From an uncultured Actinomycetes bacterium (GTDB lineage: Bacteria; Actinomycetota; Actinomycetes; Nanopelagicales; Nanopelagicaceae): DNA of 64,000 nucleotides. Positions 25,061 through 33,650 of this stretch are shown in pieces (position 1 is the stretch's first letter; each line of letters starts with the position of its first letter). The position numbers and the translations under genes were made by a program. The stretch lies in assembly GCA_903822425.1 (NCBI GenBank), contig CAIJOY010000044.1, positions 17,083-81,082 on the forward strand, given 5' to 3'. The notes below the pieces were generated by a model that did no database searches, was not told where the DNA came from, and was given only the letters and a program-made list of their open reading frames with translations.

Positions 25061-26848
25061 CTAGTTGTAGAGCGCCTCAATCTCTGCTGCAAATTCTTTA
25101 GCTACTACATGCCTCTTGATTGAAAGTTTTGCAGTGAGCTGGCCACCGGCAATTGACCAATCAGTTGGCAAGATGCTGAATTTACGAATCGATTCTGCTT
25201 TGCTGACCGCCTTGTTGGCTTCATCAACGCCAGTCTGGATGACTGCTAGCAAATCTGGATCATTGGTGAGTTGGGCAATTGTTGCTCCGTCTTTCTTATT
25301 AATGGCAATCCAAGATTTGAGTGCATCACCATCGACGGTAACAAGAGCTGCGATAAAGGGTTTGTTATCTCCAACCACCATGCATTGGCTCACTAGTGGA
25401 TGTGCTCGCAGGCGATCCTCCAAAACTGCTGGCGCAACATTTTTACCACCAGATGTAACTATTAATTCTTTTTTGCGGCCAACGATGTAAAGGAAACCTT
25501 CATCATCAATTCGGCCCAAATCCCCAGACTTAAACCAACGATCATCTGTAAATACTTCCGTATTGGCCGCGTCGTTTTGCCAGTACCCACGCATCACGAT
25601 CGGTCCTTTGATAAGGACTTCGCCATCATCGGCAATTTTTACCGATGTACCAGGGATTGGGCGGCCGACAGATCCCACTCGATGATCAGTGGTGAGGTTG
25701 AGAGTGGCGCCAGCAGTAGTTTCTGTTAATCCGTAGCCTTCAAGAATTCGTACTCCAGCACCTCTGTAAAAGTGCCCTAAGCGCTCACCTAGGGGAGCGC
25801 CACCAGAAATAGCTGCCTCAACTCTTCCGCCCATCCCCGTGCGAATTTTAGAAAATACTAATTTATCAAAAAGGGCATGTTTGATTTTAAGGATGAGAGG
25901 AATGCGAGATTTATCCATAGCTTGGCTGTATGCAATCGCCACTGCTGCAGCTTTCCTAAAGATCTCACCTTTTCCGCCGGCTTCTGCACGGGCTTCGGCA
26001 CCGTTGTAAATTTTTTCAAATATTCGTGGAACAGCCAAGACGAAAGTAGGTTTAAAGGACGCTAAGTCAACTGGCAAGCGACCTGCCGGGTCAGAACAAT
26101 GAGCCATGTGTAAACCGGCATGTATCGCACCAATTTGAACCATGCGACCAAAGACATGAGCGACGGGGAGAAATAGAAGGGTAGATCCACCAGGTTTTAG
26201 GAAAAGATCACTTGCACCTTGAACCACATTCCCGCACTCGGATAAGAAGTTTCCATGAGTTAATTGCACTCCTTTTGGCTTTCCTGTTGTTCCAGAAGTG
26301 TAAATAAGTGTTGCCAATGTGTCTGGCAGCAGCGAGTTTCTGCGGCGATCAATCTCATCATCGGAAATGTGTGCACCAGTGGTTGCCAAGACATGGAGCA
26401 CATCTTCGGTCATGGTCCAGACATGCTTAGTTGTTGTAGGCAATATAGGTGTTGCAAGATCACGGTGTGCTGGAGTTTCAACGACAAGACCTACCGCACC
26501 TGAATCACTTAAAATCCACTGCACCTGTTCGGCTGATGAAGTGTCGTAAATCGGGACGACACAGCCGCCAGCAAACCAGATAGCAAAGTCCAAAATGGTC
26601 CATTCATACCGAGTACGCGCCATGATTGCTACGCGATCGCCCATTTGAATTCCGGCAGCAATCAATCCTTTTGCGCTAGCACGAACTTCAGATTCAAACT
26701 CTCGAGCCGTAACGGATTGCCATCCATCACCCAGAGGACGAGAAAGCATGATGCGTTCTGGTTCAAACCATGCTCTCTCCGTGATCAAGTTCGTGAGATT
26801 TCCGGCAGTTGCCGCTGGAACAAGGGCAGGTATGGTCACTTCGTTCAT
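25061..26848 (-). CDS. fadD: Long-chain fatty acid-CoA ligase (FadD15-like)
   Basis: A 595-residue AMP-forming acyl-CoA synthetase. The P-loop-like YTSGTTGKPKG is at 183-193, GYGLTETTAG near 366 and the hinge region with SGDLGRIDDEGFLYIVGRKKE near 440; an ISGGAPLG segment is also present. It activates long-chain fatty acids for beta-oxidation or lipid synthesis. A leaderless -10 sets ATG 26848. In mycobacteria the FadD15 gene likewise sits among pimB, a SRPBCC gene and a plsC-type gene; here a two-component system follows in the same transcription unit. Confidence 0.93.
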   Translation of the reverse strand: MNEVTIPALVPAATAGNLTNLITERAWFEPERIMLSRPLGDGWQSVTAREFESEVRASAKGLIAAGIQMGDRVAIMARTRYEWTILDFAIWFAGGCVVPIYDTSSAEQVQWILSDSGAVGLVVETPAHRDLATPILPTTTKHVWTMTEDVLHVLATTGAHISDDEIDRRRNSLLPDTLATLIYTSGTTGKPKGVQLTHGNFLSECGNVVQGASDLFLKPGGSTLLFLPVAHVFGRMVQIGAIHAGLHMAHCSDPAGRLPVDLASFKPTFVLAVPRIFEKIYNGAEARAEAGGKGEIFRKAAAVAIAYSQAMDKSRIPLILKIKHALFDKLVFSKIRTGMGGRVEAAISGGAPLGERLGHFYRGAGVRILEGYGLTETTAGATLNLTTDHRVGSVGRPIPGTSVKIADDGEVLIKGPIVMRGYWQNDAANTEVFTDDRWFKSGDLGRIDDEGFLYIVGRKKELIVTSGGKNVAPAVLEDRLRAHPLVSQCMVVGDNKPFIAALVTVDGDALKSWIAINKKDGATIAQLTNDPDLLAVIQTGVDEANKAVSKAESIRKFSILPTDWSIAGGQLTAKLSIKRHVVAKEFAAEIEALYN

Positions 26849-26861
26849 GGAGCTAACGCTA
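26849..26861 (-). promoter_or_regulatory. Leaderless -10 box of fadD
   Basis: TAGCGT (26856-26861 on the minus strand) and 7 nt precede ATG 26848. It would drive the fadD-kinase-regulator unit and is back-to-back with the SRPBCC promoter 30 bp away. Confidence 0.5.
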
Positions 26862-26890
26862 GCGCGTGTTCTGCGTAAAGGGGAAGGGGG

Positions 26891-26902
26891 TAACCTTTCT
26901 CC
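26891..26902 (+). promoter_or_regulatory. Leaderless -10 box of the SRPBCC gene
   Basis: TAACCT (26891-26896), TTCTCC, then ATG 26903. Confidence 0.6.
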
Positions 26903-27340
26903 ATGAGCGAAATTTCCAGCGGCAGTATTTCAATCGAGGCATCCCCGGCCCACATACAGAGCATCCTGTTTGACATTGCCAGTTACCCAACGTGGTCAAG
27001 TGCCATCAAGAAGGTTGAAATTCTTAGCACCGATGGTGACGGACGTGTAACTTCGGCGAAACTTTCCATCGATGCCGGAGCGATGAAGGACAGAGTCATC
27101 TTAGATTATGACTGGAGTAACGCCCCTGGCCGCTTGGAGTTTTCACTTTCCGATGCGGATTTGTTAACTGAGATGGATGGTGCCTATGTCATTGCACCTG
27201 ATGGTGATGACTCAACTGATGTTACCTACGAATTAACAGTCGCCTTATCGATGCCAGTACCAGCGATAATGCGCAAAAAAACCGAACAAGCAACAATTGA
27301 TTTAGCACTGAAACAATTGAAGGCTTTCGCGGAAAAGTAA
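26903..27340 (+). CDS. SRPBCC/polyketide-cyclase-like lipid-binding protein
   Basis: A 145-residue START-like domain of the type found next to fadD15 in mycobacteria (TB16.3-like). The N-terminal strand-helix (SISIEASPAHIQSILFDIASYPTWSSAIKKVEIL) and the long C-terminal helix (TIDLALKQLKAFAEK) frame a hydrophobic cavity that should hold a lipid or other apolar ligand. The ligand and role are unknown. The glucokinase ATG follows the stop with no gap, so the two genes form an operon. Confidence 0.83.
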   Translation: MSEISSGSISIEASPAHIQSILFDIASYPTWSSAIKKVEILSTDGDGRVTSAKLSIDAGAMKDRVILDYDWSNAPGRLEFSLSDADLLTEMDGAYVIAPDGDDSTDVTYELTVALSMPVPAIMRKKTEQATIDLALKQLKAFAEK

Positions 27341-28285
27341 ATGTCTTTTTCCATTGGAGTAGATGTTGGCGGCACCAAAGTATTAGGTGGCGTTGTTGAT
27401 GAATCTGGAAATATTCTCGCCCGAGCTCGGCGTGATACTCCTCGCGAAGGTGGCAAATTTCTGACTCAAGCGATTGCAGATGTGGCACGCGATCTCATGA
27501 GTCAATGGGATGTTTCCACGGTAGGAATTTCAGCTGCGGGATTTGTCTCCTCTGATCGTAAAACAATGTTGGGAACACCAAACATCTCGGGTTGGAACGG
27601 CGTTGACCTAGATCATGAATTAGGAGCATTGATTGGATTGCCGGTAGTGATCGAAAACGATGCTAATGCTGCTGCCTGGGGTGAAGCGCGCTATGGGGCT
27701 GGACGAAATGAAACGCAATTAATGTTACTGACCATTGGTACCGGCTTAGGCGGCGGGATCGTTGTTGATGGGAAGCTTCACCGTGGCGGCTTTGGTGTGG
27801 CCGCAGAGTTTGGACATATGAGGGTTGTTCCTGATGGTCATGTGTGTGGTTGTGGCGCACGAGGTTGTTTTGAGCAATATGCATCAGGAAGTGCACTCCT
27901 GCGCCACGCTCGAGAAGCTGCTGCGGCTGCACCAGAGGCAGCCGGGCATCTGCTTTCACTCGGTGATGGGAGCGTTGCCGGTATTACAGGTCAACACATT
28001 ACTGATGCTGCGCGCGCTGGTGATGAAATCGCACTACAAGCATTTAGTACAACTGCTTATTGGTTAGGGGCGGGTATCGCTTCTCTGTCAGTGTTGCTAG
28101 ATCCAACGTGCGTGGTGATAGGTGGCGGTGTTATTGATGCAGGCGAAATTCTTTTAACGCCAACTCGTCACTCGATGGAGGAGCACATGGCATTTCGCGG
28201 CAAGCACCCATCACCAAAAATTGTGGCGGCGCAGCTAGGCAATGAATCAGGCTTGGTCGGTGTTGCCGACTTAGCTCGGAGGTAG
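27341..28285 (+). CDS. glkA: ROK-family glucokinase
   Basis: A 314-residue sugar kinase. The phosphate loop DVGGTKVLGG is at residues 8-17, the catalytic Asp is in ENDANAAAWGE, the sugar-binding EFGHM is followed by the zinc motif CGCGARGCFEQYASG, and IGGGVIDAG closes the adenosine site. It phosphorylates glucose to glucose 6-phosphate and in streptomycetes the homologue (GlkA) also serves in carbon repression. Its place after a SRPBCC gene and near fadD is conserved in actinobacteria. ATP versus polyphosphate use cannot be told. Confidence 0.88.
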   Translation: MSFSIGVDVGGTKVLGGVVDESGNILARARRDTPREGGKFLTQAIADVARDLMSQWDVSTVGISAAGFVSSDRKTMLGTPNISGWNGVDLDHELGALIGLPVVIENDANAAAWGEARYGAGRNETQLMLLTIGTGLGGGIVVDGKLHRGGFGVAAEFGHMRVVPDGHVCGCGARGCFEQYASGSALLRHAREAAAAAPEAAGHLLSLGDGSVAGITGQHITDAARAGDEIALQAFSTTAYWLGAGIASLSVLLDPTCVVIGGGVIDAGEILLTPTRHSMEEHMAFRGKHPSPKIVAAQLGNESGLVGVADLARR

Positions 28286-28292
28286 AAAAGAA

Positions 28293-29273
28293 TTAAAGAA
28301 TCGCACCGTCATCATCGGTGGGGAAATCTCGTAAGCGGTAGAGAAATGCAGCTAAGCCGCCAAAGAAAGTAAGCACTCCAGGCCAAGGTTCAATTCCAAA
28401 AGGATTGAAATGCGTCGCTGCCGAAACGATGGCATAAATTGGACCGGCAACCATTGCAATAATCGCATTTCTCTTTGCGCCATCACTTATAGGCGCTAGT
28501 GCGGGATTAGGTCGCTCAAAGTGATCATCAGGATCCAGGCGGTCGAGTTCATCTAGGTAAGTACTCGGTGAGGACTGGTCAAGTGAAAGTCCAGCGACTA
28601 TTGATTGAAATTCGGCATCAATTAAATCGCTGTCATCCTCATTTTCAATCTCACTGAGCCAGACCCCACTAGAGATCTCGTTAATGAATGCCATCGATTC
28701 CTCAAGCAGTAAAGGTGCATCATGTTCATCTTGTTGTGTGTGAAACGAACTTTCTAAGATTATTTCACGGATGAAGGCTGAAGAGACTTCATCGGCTATA
28801 TATGTTGAATCATCTTGGTACTGAATTCCAACTTGCTCGGCATATAGCAACAGCATCGGCTGCTCAATCAGGTAGAGATCTTTTTCGATATCCGCCCAAC
28901 GCTTAGACAAGCGCAAATTCGGCGGCAACATTGGTTCGACAAGAATGAGACCTTCAATTTCTTGTCCGAAACTTTCTGCTAAGCGCAGCGCTAATGATGC
29001 ACCGATTGCGTATCCAAAAATAAAAACTTTAGAGCACCGAGATTTCAGAAGATGTAATTCATCCACACAAATATCGAAAGTTTCTTCCCATTGCGACTTT
29101 CCGATCTTGCGCCAATCATCGGCAAGGGATGTATTCGAGGGAGAAATCACTGTTTGCCCCGCCGCATGAAGAGCATGAGCCCAGCTCTGCGATTGTGGGA
29201 ATTGATTGAGAAGCAGGACCCCGACGTCCCCTCCAAATAACTCAATACGATCTGGAATTGGGATCTGCGTCAC
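28293..29273 (-). CDS. Alpha/beta-hydrolase-like protein without nucleophile, fused to a membrane tail
   Basis: A 326-residue protein in two parts. Residues 1-200 look like a small alpha/beta hydrolase: GVLLLNQFPQSQSWAHAL, then the nucleophile-elbow position FGYAIGAS (G87-Y88-A89-I90-G91), where Ala stands in place of Ser/Cys, then LILVEPMLPP and a late His (SSFHTQQDEHD). Residues 255-326 form a separate actinobacterial module: acidic linker, DHFERPNPALAP, two membrane segments and the terminal FPTDDDGAIL. Elsewhere that module is found as a small membrane protein. The hydrolase part is thus probably inactive, or uses another mechanism, and is tethered to the membrane. It converges on the glucokinase gene and diverges from the acyltransferase. 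Confidence 0.72.
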   Translation of the reverse strand: MTQIPIPDRIELFGGDVGVLLLNQFPQSQSWAHALHAAGQTVISPSNTSLADDWRKIGKSQWEETFDICVDELHLLKSRCSKVFIFGYAIGASLALRLAESFGQEIEGLILVEPMLPPNLRLSKRWADIEKDLYLIEQPMLLLYAEQVGIQYQDDSTYIADEVSSAFIREIILESSFHTQQDEHDAPLLLEESMAFINEISSGVWLSEIENEDDSDLIDAEFQSIVAGLSLDQSSPSTYLDELDRLDPDDHFERPNPALAPISDGAKRNAIIAMVAGPIYAIVSAATHFNPFGIEPWPGVLTFFGGLAAFLYRLRDFPTDDDGAIL

Positions 29274-29368
29274 CCTCCTATACTGGCGTAAATGTAGAGT
29301 GTCATAAAGTCGGTGAAGGCACTAAATTGGGGCACTCGCGAATGTAAGGGTTGTCGGAAGGGGAGTCA

Positions 29369-30052
29369 ATGGAGAACGTGCCATACGGCTTGCTTCGCGC
29401 TTTCCTCACGCCGTTTTTGATGCTTTTGTTTCGCCCAAAAGTAAAAGGTTTGCGCAATGTTCCCATCAATGGTCCAGTGATCATCGCCTCCAACCATCTT
29501 TCCTTTAGCGATTCTATTTTTATGCCCTTAGTAGTTCCTAGAAAAGTTACTTTCCTGGCTAAGAGTGAATATTTCACTTCACCTGGACCCAAGGGTCTGC
29601 TCAAGAAACTCACTTTTATTGCCCTCGGGCAAGTTCCGGTAGATCGTTCCGGTGGACGTCGAAGCGAAGCTGCTTTGATAACCGGTCTGAGCGTTCTCGC
29701 TGAAGGAAATTGTTTAGGAATCTACCCCGAAGGAACTCGCTCGCCCGATGGACGTCTGTATAAGGGGCGCACCGGAATTGCTCGATTAGCAATCGAATCT
29801 GGTGCACCAATTATCCCTGTAGCAATGTTTAATACCGAGAAAATTCAACCCACTGGGAAACTACTTCCAAAAATTATGCGTGTGAAAATGGTTTTTGGGG
29901 AGCCAATCTACATAAAAGGCGATCCCACCGATTTACAGGTATTGCGCAATGAAACTGACTCTTTGATGCGCATACTTCAAGGGTTATCTGGCCAAGAGTA
30001 CGTCGATATTTATGCTACAAAAGCTAAAGCTGACAAAAAAGAGGAAGACTAA
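29369..30052 (+). CDS. 1-acyl-sn-glycerol-3-phosphate acyltransferase family (PlsC-like)
   Basis: A 227-residue acyltransferase. The HX4D catalytic motif is H43-LSFS-D48, the phosphate-binding motif is YPEGTRSPDG near 120, and an amphipathic N-terminus (LLRAFLTPFLMLLF) gives membrane association. It transfers an acyl chain to lysophosphatidate or a related lipid. ATG 29369 is chosen, with AAGGGGAG 6 nt upstream, over a TTG at 29351. It matches the position of Rv2182c-like genes near pimB and fadD15 in mycobacteria. A second member of the family lies at 58.8 kb. Confidence 0.88.
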   Translation: MENVPYGLLRAFLTPFLMLLFRPKVKGLRNVPINGPVIIASNHLSFSDSIFMPLVVPRKVTFLAKSEYFTSPGPKGLLKKLTFIALGQVPVDRSGGRRSEAALITGLSVLAEGNCLGIYPEGTRSPDGRLYKGRTGIARLAIESGAPIIPVAMFNTEKIQPTGKLLPKIMRVKMVFGEPIYIKGDPTDLQVLRNETDSLMRILQGLSGQEYVDIYATKAKADKKEED

Positions 30053-30729
30053 CTTTCAAGAGCTAAGCGCTGAGTTAAGTAGGTGCATGTTGAACATTCC
30101 AGGCCGGACTCAGGAAATTCACCCTCTAGGACGCTAATGAGGTCTCGCATAACATTCTCGAATTGCACTCTATCGCGCTCTACGGGCAGATAATGCTGAG
30201 TTACCCCGAAACCAAATTGACCATCAACATTCTGCGCAACGCCATTGAGTCTCCAGACCAGTAAACCCATCGATGCGACGGTGAATGCCTTTCCGGTCAA
30301 CGGATTTTCAAGAGCAAACGCGTATGCCTCTAACTGAGGGGAGTAGAAAGCGCCATTGTCGCGATCAGAATCGGAAACTTTACAATCAATCAGACCCACA
30401 GTGCCATCGTCATTATGCGCCAGCAGATCGTAGATTCCATTGATTCGCCAGCGAGTTTTTATTCCATCAACTTCGATGTAGGTGCTTTTGACCCATTGAC
30501 CCCATTGCTTCACAACTCCGGGGCGCAATGATGGGTCGATTTCCGGCATTGATCTGCGCCGGAAGTGTTCCTCTTGCGCCTGTGATAGTGGTTTTACGAG
30601 TGGAAATTGTCCTGGCATGATCACTTTGTACCAGTACTTAATCCATAGGCATCGTTTGCATGTTGACAGGCCAAAAGTAAGGTCTGACGGTGCAATAAAT
30701 TCACGAGCAGGTAAGGCGGGTCTTTTCAT
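30049..30729 (-). CDS. RecB/Cas4-like PD-(D/E)XK nuclease with four cysteines
   Basis: A 226-residue single-domain nuclease-like protein. The PD-(D/E)XK core is visible: D101 (INGIYDLL), D115-C116-K117 (GLIDCK) and the QxxxY motif at Q132/Y136 (PQLEAY). Two CxxC pairs, C24/C27 at the N-terminus and C212/C215 near the end, are placed as the [4Fe-4S] ligands of Cas4 and AddB. It should cut or trim DNA. No cas gene or CRISPR array is present. ATG 30729 is chosen (10 nt after the LysE stop); an upstream frame to 30786 would lie inside lysE. This arrangement, a stand-alone RecB-like protein, is common in actinobacteria but its role is unclear. Confidence 0.8.
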   Translation of the reverse strand: MKRPALPAREFIAPSDLTFGLSTCKRCLWIKYWYKVIMPGQFPLVKPLSQAQEEHFRRRSMPEIDPSLRPGVVKQWGQWVKSTYIEVDGIKTRWRINGIYDLLAHNDDGTVGLIDCKVSDSDRDNGAFYSPQLEAYAFALENPLTGKAFTVASMGLLVWRLNGVAQNVDGQFGFGVTQHYLPVERDRVQFENVMRDLISVLEGEFPESGLECSTCTYLTQRLALES

Positions 30730-30739
30730 GTTCCCAGTA

Positions 30740-31387
30740 TTACCCAACCAACTGACGAAATGCTGTGAGTAGAACAAAGAAACCAAGGCCCACCATGACT
30801 GCGCCTCCGATGGTACGTAATGTCACAAGACGAGAGGCATCAGTGGCCAGCCATTCGCGCGCAGTGCCAGCAACCAACCCCCATGTTCCATCAGAAAACC
30901 AACACATCAAGGCAAATAGCGCACCGAGAAAAAGAAGTTGTAGCGTGGCACTTCCTCGATCCCGATCAATAAATTGCGGCAAAATGGCGGCATAAAATAC
31001 GAGCGTCTTAGGATTAAGGACGGCTACCCAGAAACCATCGCGCATAGATTCGAATGCTGACGGTTGGGCAGTATTTCTTGCAGTCATATTGGCAGCATGT
31101 TCGTGGCGATGCCTGAGCGCTTGAATTCCTAAGTAAACCAAATAAACGCCACCACCCCATTGAACAGCCGCAAATGCTAGATCCGATCTTTGCAAAATCG
31201 GCCCTAATCCAATGGCGATTAATGCCGATAAGAGGAAGGAACCAGCGGCATTACCGGTAACGGTGAAGAATGCAGTTTTTCTACCCCAAGAAACTGCTCG
31301 AGCAATGATAAAAAGCACGCTAGGTCCTGGTGCCAAAATAATAATGATGGATGTCGCAAGGTATTCGCCCAGTCGACTCGGAATCAT
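30740..31387 (-). CDS. LysE/RhtB-family amino acid exporter
   Basis: A 215-residue membrane protein with five or six hydrophobic segments. The N-terminal LAPGPSVLFIIARAVSWGRKTAFFTVTGNAAG is the family signature (PGPxxxxxxxxxxxxGxxxGxxxxxG). A WVAVLNPKTLVFYAAILPQFID segment in the middle matches the second conserved stretch. It exports an amino acid or homoserine-type compound. The nuclease gene follows 10 nt later and is probably co-transcribed. Confidence 0.88.
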   Translation of the reverse strand: MIPSRLGEYLATSIIIILAPGPSVLFIIARAVSWGRKTAFFTVTGNAAGSFLLSALIAIGLGPILQRSDLAFAAVQWGGGVYLVYLGIQALRHRHEHAANMTARNTAQPSAFESMRDGFWVAVLNPKTLVFYAAILPQFIDRDRGSATLQLLFLGALFALMCWFSDGTWGLVAGTAREWLATDASRLVTLRTIGGAVMVGLGFFVLLTAFRQLVG

Positions 31388-31409
31388 GTGAGTGATCGTA
31401 CAAGAAATG

Positions 31410-31448
31410 CTTAAGGGGCGGGAGAGTTTCCTCTGCCCGCCCCTTAAG
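31410..31448 (-). terminator. Strong hairpin terminator after uraA
   Basis: A perfect 13-bp stem (31410-31422 with 31436-31448, CTTAAGGGGCGGG arm) lies 15 nt after the uraA stop. On the minus strand it is preceded by an A run and followed by CATTTCTT. Confidence 0.8.
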
Positions 31449-31462
31449 GAGTACCTTTTTAG

Positions 31463-32722
31463 TTAGGAGTTACCACGTGCTTGTGAGATTGAGTTAAGCA
31501 CTTGATATCCCACTACTGCAACCAACGTTGCATTGATGATTCCACCGAAGGAGTAGTTTCCGCTCGTCCATGACATATTTGAGATGCCAATAATGAGCGC
31601 AGAAGCTGCGATCACCAAGTTTGTGGAGTTTGCGAAGTTCACTTTTCCTTCAATCCAGATGCGTGCACCTAGAACACCAATCATTCCAAACAGTGCCACG
31701 CCAACTCCGCCCAAAACTCCAACCGGAGTTGAACTCAGGACAGCTCCAAATTTTGGCGATAGAGATAGCAGGATTGCACCTACGCCAGCGATCCAATAAG
31801 CCGCTGTTGAATAGACGCGAGTAGCAGCCATGACACCGATATTTTCTGCATACGTTGTTGTGCCAGATCCTCCGCCTGCACCCGCAAGTGTTGTAGCAAC
31901 GCCATCTGCGAAAAGGGCTTTGCCCATTTGATCATCTAAGTTTTTACCTGTCATTGCAGATACCGCTTTAACGTGTCCAACGTTTTCTGCAATGAGAACG
32001 AGAACTACAGGTAGAAAGAGCAAAACGGCACTCATATTAAACTTAGGGCTAGTAAATGCTGGCATCGCAAACATTTTCGCTGCCGAAATGGCATCTGTTT
32101 TTACATCTCCCATGAGGTAGGCAGCGAGGTATCCGACGACCAAACCTAGAAAGATGCTGATGCGTCCCATAAAGCCTCTAGAGAATGCACCGATCAAGCC
32201 GATTGCAGCCAGAGTGATGATTCCAACGGTTGGTCCCTGAACAAAGTTATCTCGTGCAGCTCCAGCCAAGTTTAAACCAATGACCATAACGATTGTTCCA
32301 GTGACCAATGGTGGCAAAAGCCAGTTAATCCAGCCAACGCCCGCGGCCTGAACGATCAAACCGATGACGGCCAAGATGACACCAGTAGCGAGGACTCCTC
32401 CAAGTGCGTATGCCATTCCTCCGCCAGCTTTTGCAGCAGCGATAGGAGCTATGAATGCAAATGATGAACCAAGGTAGCTTGGAACTTTGTTGTTGGTGAT
32501 AGTAAGGAACAAGAGAGTTCCGATACCGGAAAAGAACAGTGTTGTTGTTGGTGGTAGACCCGTAAGGATGGGCACAAGAAAAGTGGCACCAAACATTGCT
32601 GCAATGTGCTGGACACCGACACCGATGGTGCGGGGCCAGCTAAGACGCTCATCAGTTGACACAACCTCGCCTGCACCAATGGTTTTGCCAGTGCCATGAA
32701 GTTTCCATGAGAGTAATGACAT
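31463..32722 (-). CDS. uraA: Uracil/xanthine permease (NCS2 family)
   Basis: A 419-residue NCS2 transporter with 14 membrane segments. The N-terminal GVGVQHIAAMFGATFLVPIL matches UraA, and the ENVGHVKAV motif carries the substrate-binding Glu; TTYAENIGVMAATRVYS forms the second half-helix site. It imports uracil by proton symport. A GAGGAAGGA Shine-Dalgarno is just upstream of ATG 32722. The 209-nt gap before the gene contains a GC-rich leader of unknown role (about 32723-32770), in which I see no recognisable riboswitch or PyrR hairpin. It stands alone between two terminators. Confidence 0.9.
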   Translation of the reverse strand: MSLLSWKLHGTGKTIGAGEVVSTDERLSWPRTIGVGVQHIAAMFGATFLVPILTGLPPTTTLFFSGIGTLLFLTITNNKVPSYLGSSFAFIAPIAAAKAGGGMAYALGGVLATGVILAVIGLIVQAAGVGWINWLLPPLVTGTIVMVIGLNLAGAARDNFVQGPTVGIITLAAIGLIGAFSRGFMGRISIFLGLVVGYLAAYLMGDVKTDAISAAKMFAMPAFTSPKFNMSAVLLFLPVVLVLIAENVGHVKAVSAMTGKNLDDQMGKALFADGVATTLAGAGGGSGTTTYAENIGVMAATRVYSTAAYWIAGVGAILLSLSPKFGAVLSSTPVGVLGGVGVALFGMIGVLGARIWIEGKVNFANSTNLVIAASALIIGISNMSWTSGNYSFGGIINATLVAVVGYQVLNSISQARGNS

Positions 32723-32869
32723 TGATCATTCCTTCCTCAGCGCCGCTAGGCCAGGATGGCAGCAGCTATGAATGTGCGGGGAGTGGTAAAAGGGTAGAAC
32801 TTGTAGATTTCGCCCTTGCGCTTACTTTCTAGTACGCCACGCCGAGGAGTTCTCTGTATATGCGGCAAA

Positions 32870-32904
32870 GAAAACGCCCCCCGAATAAATCAAGGAGCGT
32901 TTTC
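32870..32904 (-). terminator. Terminator after the two-TM protein gene
   Basis: An 11-bp stem with one mismatch (32870-32880 with 32894-32904) ends in TTTTCTTT on the minus strand. The loop contains TGATTTATTCG, identical to the loop of the glnA terminator at 56.1 kb. Confidence 0.8.
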
Positions 32905-32931
32905 TTCTTCACCCTCACGGAGAGTAGAGGG

Positions 32932-33513
32932 CTAAATCGTCGCCTCTTGCGAAGTACGACGAAGATTCATCCATCCTGCCAAGGAAAGAAGCAGGAACAC
33001 AAAGCCGGCAATCAGAGCTACTCCGGCAGATATGCGTGCAACTTGGCCTAACTCCCAGAATGCATATGCAGTCAACAGTGTTCCACGAAGCATCGTGCCC
33101 TTAAAGACTGTATCCAACGTTGCTGCTGCTTTTGCGGCGTCGGCTTGCAGAGTTGGATCAGCAGGATTTGCAGCGAGAGCGCCAGCGGCAGTGCGGTTAG
33201 TTCCTGATGCTGCTGCATATGTTGGCATGGCAGATAAATGGAAACCTAGATAATGGTCGGCATACATCTGTGCTTGTTTACCAGTTGACATTACTTTTCC
33301 GCCATTGTCTTTAAAGAATGCGGTGGTGGCAGCATCTTCAGCGGTATTACTTGTTTCGGCGGGAAGAGTGATTTGTTGAGCAGCGAGCTGATTCGATACT
33401 GCGCTGTCGGCAAAACTATATCCCCAGTTAAGCAAACCAGCTGCAATAAGTAGAAATAATCCGAGTCCTGCTCCGACTAAGCTGACAAGTCCGTCAAACG
33501 TACGACGTTTCAT
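32932..33513 (-). CDS. Two-TM actinobacterial membrane protein
   Basis: A 193-residue protein with one membrane segment near the N-terminus (about 10-32) and one near the C-terminus (about 155-178), flanking an extracytoplasmic region rich in Ala, Thr and Asp that includes AEAYADH-like (AQMYADHYLGFHL) and TLFKGTMLRG-like stretches. I have seen this pattern as a widespread unnamed actinobacterial membrane protein; function unknown. ATG 33513 is chosen because AAAGGAG stands 8 nt upstream; the frame extends to 33540 without support. It is monocistronic, with a terminator downstream. Confidence 0.7.
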   Translation of the reverse strand: MKRRTFDGLVSLVGAGLGLFLLIAAGLLNWGYSFADSAVSNQLAAQQITLPAETSNTAEDAATTAFFKDNGGKVMSTGKQAQMYADHYLGFHLSAMPTYAAASGTNRTAAGALAANPADPTLQADAAKAAATLDTVFKGTMLRGTLLTAYAFWELGQVARISAGVALIAGFVFLLLSLAGWMNLRRTSQEATI

Positions 33514-33626
33514 TTTCGTTTCTCCTTTAATGATTCTCACTACGAGAACATTGCAAGAGTATGCGCAAACAATTGAACTATCTCGAATTTCGGGAGTGGT
33601 AACCCCCCGCTTAATGTGATTTAGAT

Positions 33627-33650
33627 TAAAATGTAGTGCAGTTCACTACA
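33627..33650 (-). terminator. Hairpin overlapping the stop of the LuxR-type gene
   Basis: TGTAGTG and CACTACA (33632-33650) form a 7-bp stem with a 5-nt loop, followed on the minus strand by TTTTAATC. It overlaps the stop codon of the regulator gene. Confidence 0.5.

Noticed and set aside
30049-30729. Remnant of a CRISPR-Cas system around the Cas4-like gene
   Set aside because: No repeat array, cas1 or cas2 gene is found in the window, and the protein also resembles stand-alone RecB-type nucleases.
32723-32860. Riboswitch or PyrR attenuator before uraA
   Set aside because: The leader is GC-rich with a good Shine-Dalgarno, but I could not fit any known motif or terminator/antiterminator pair.
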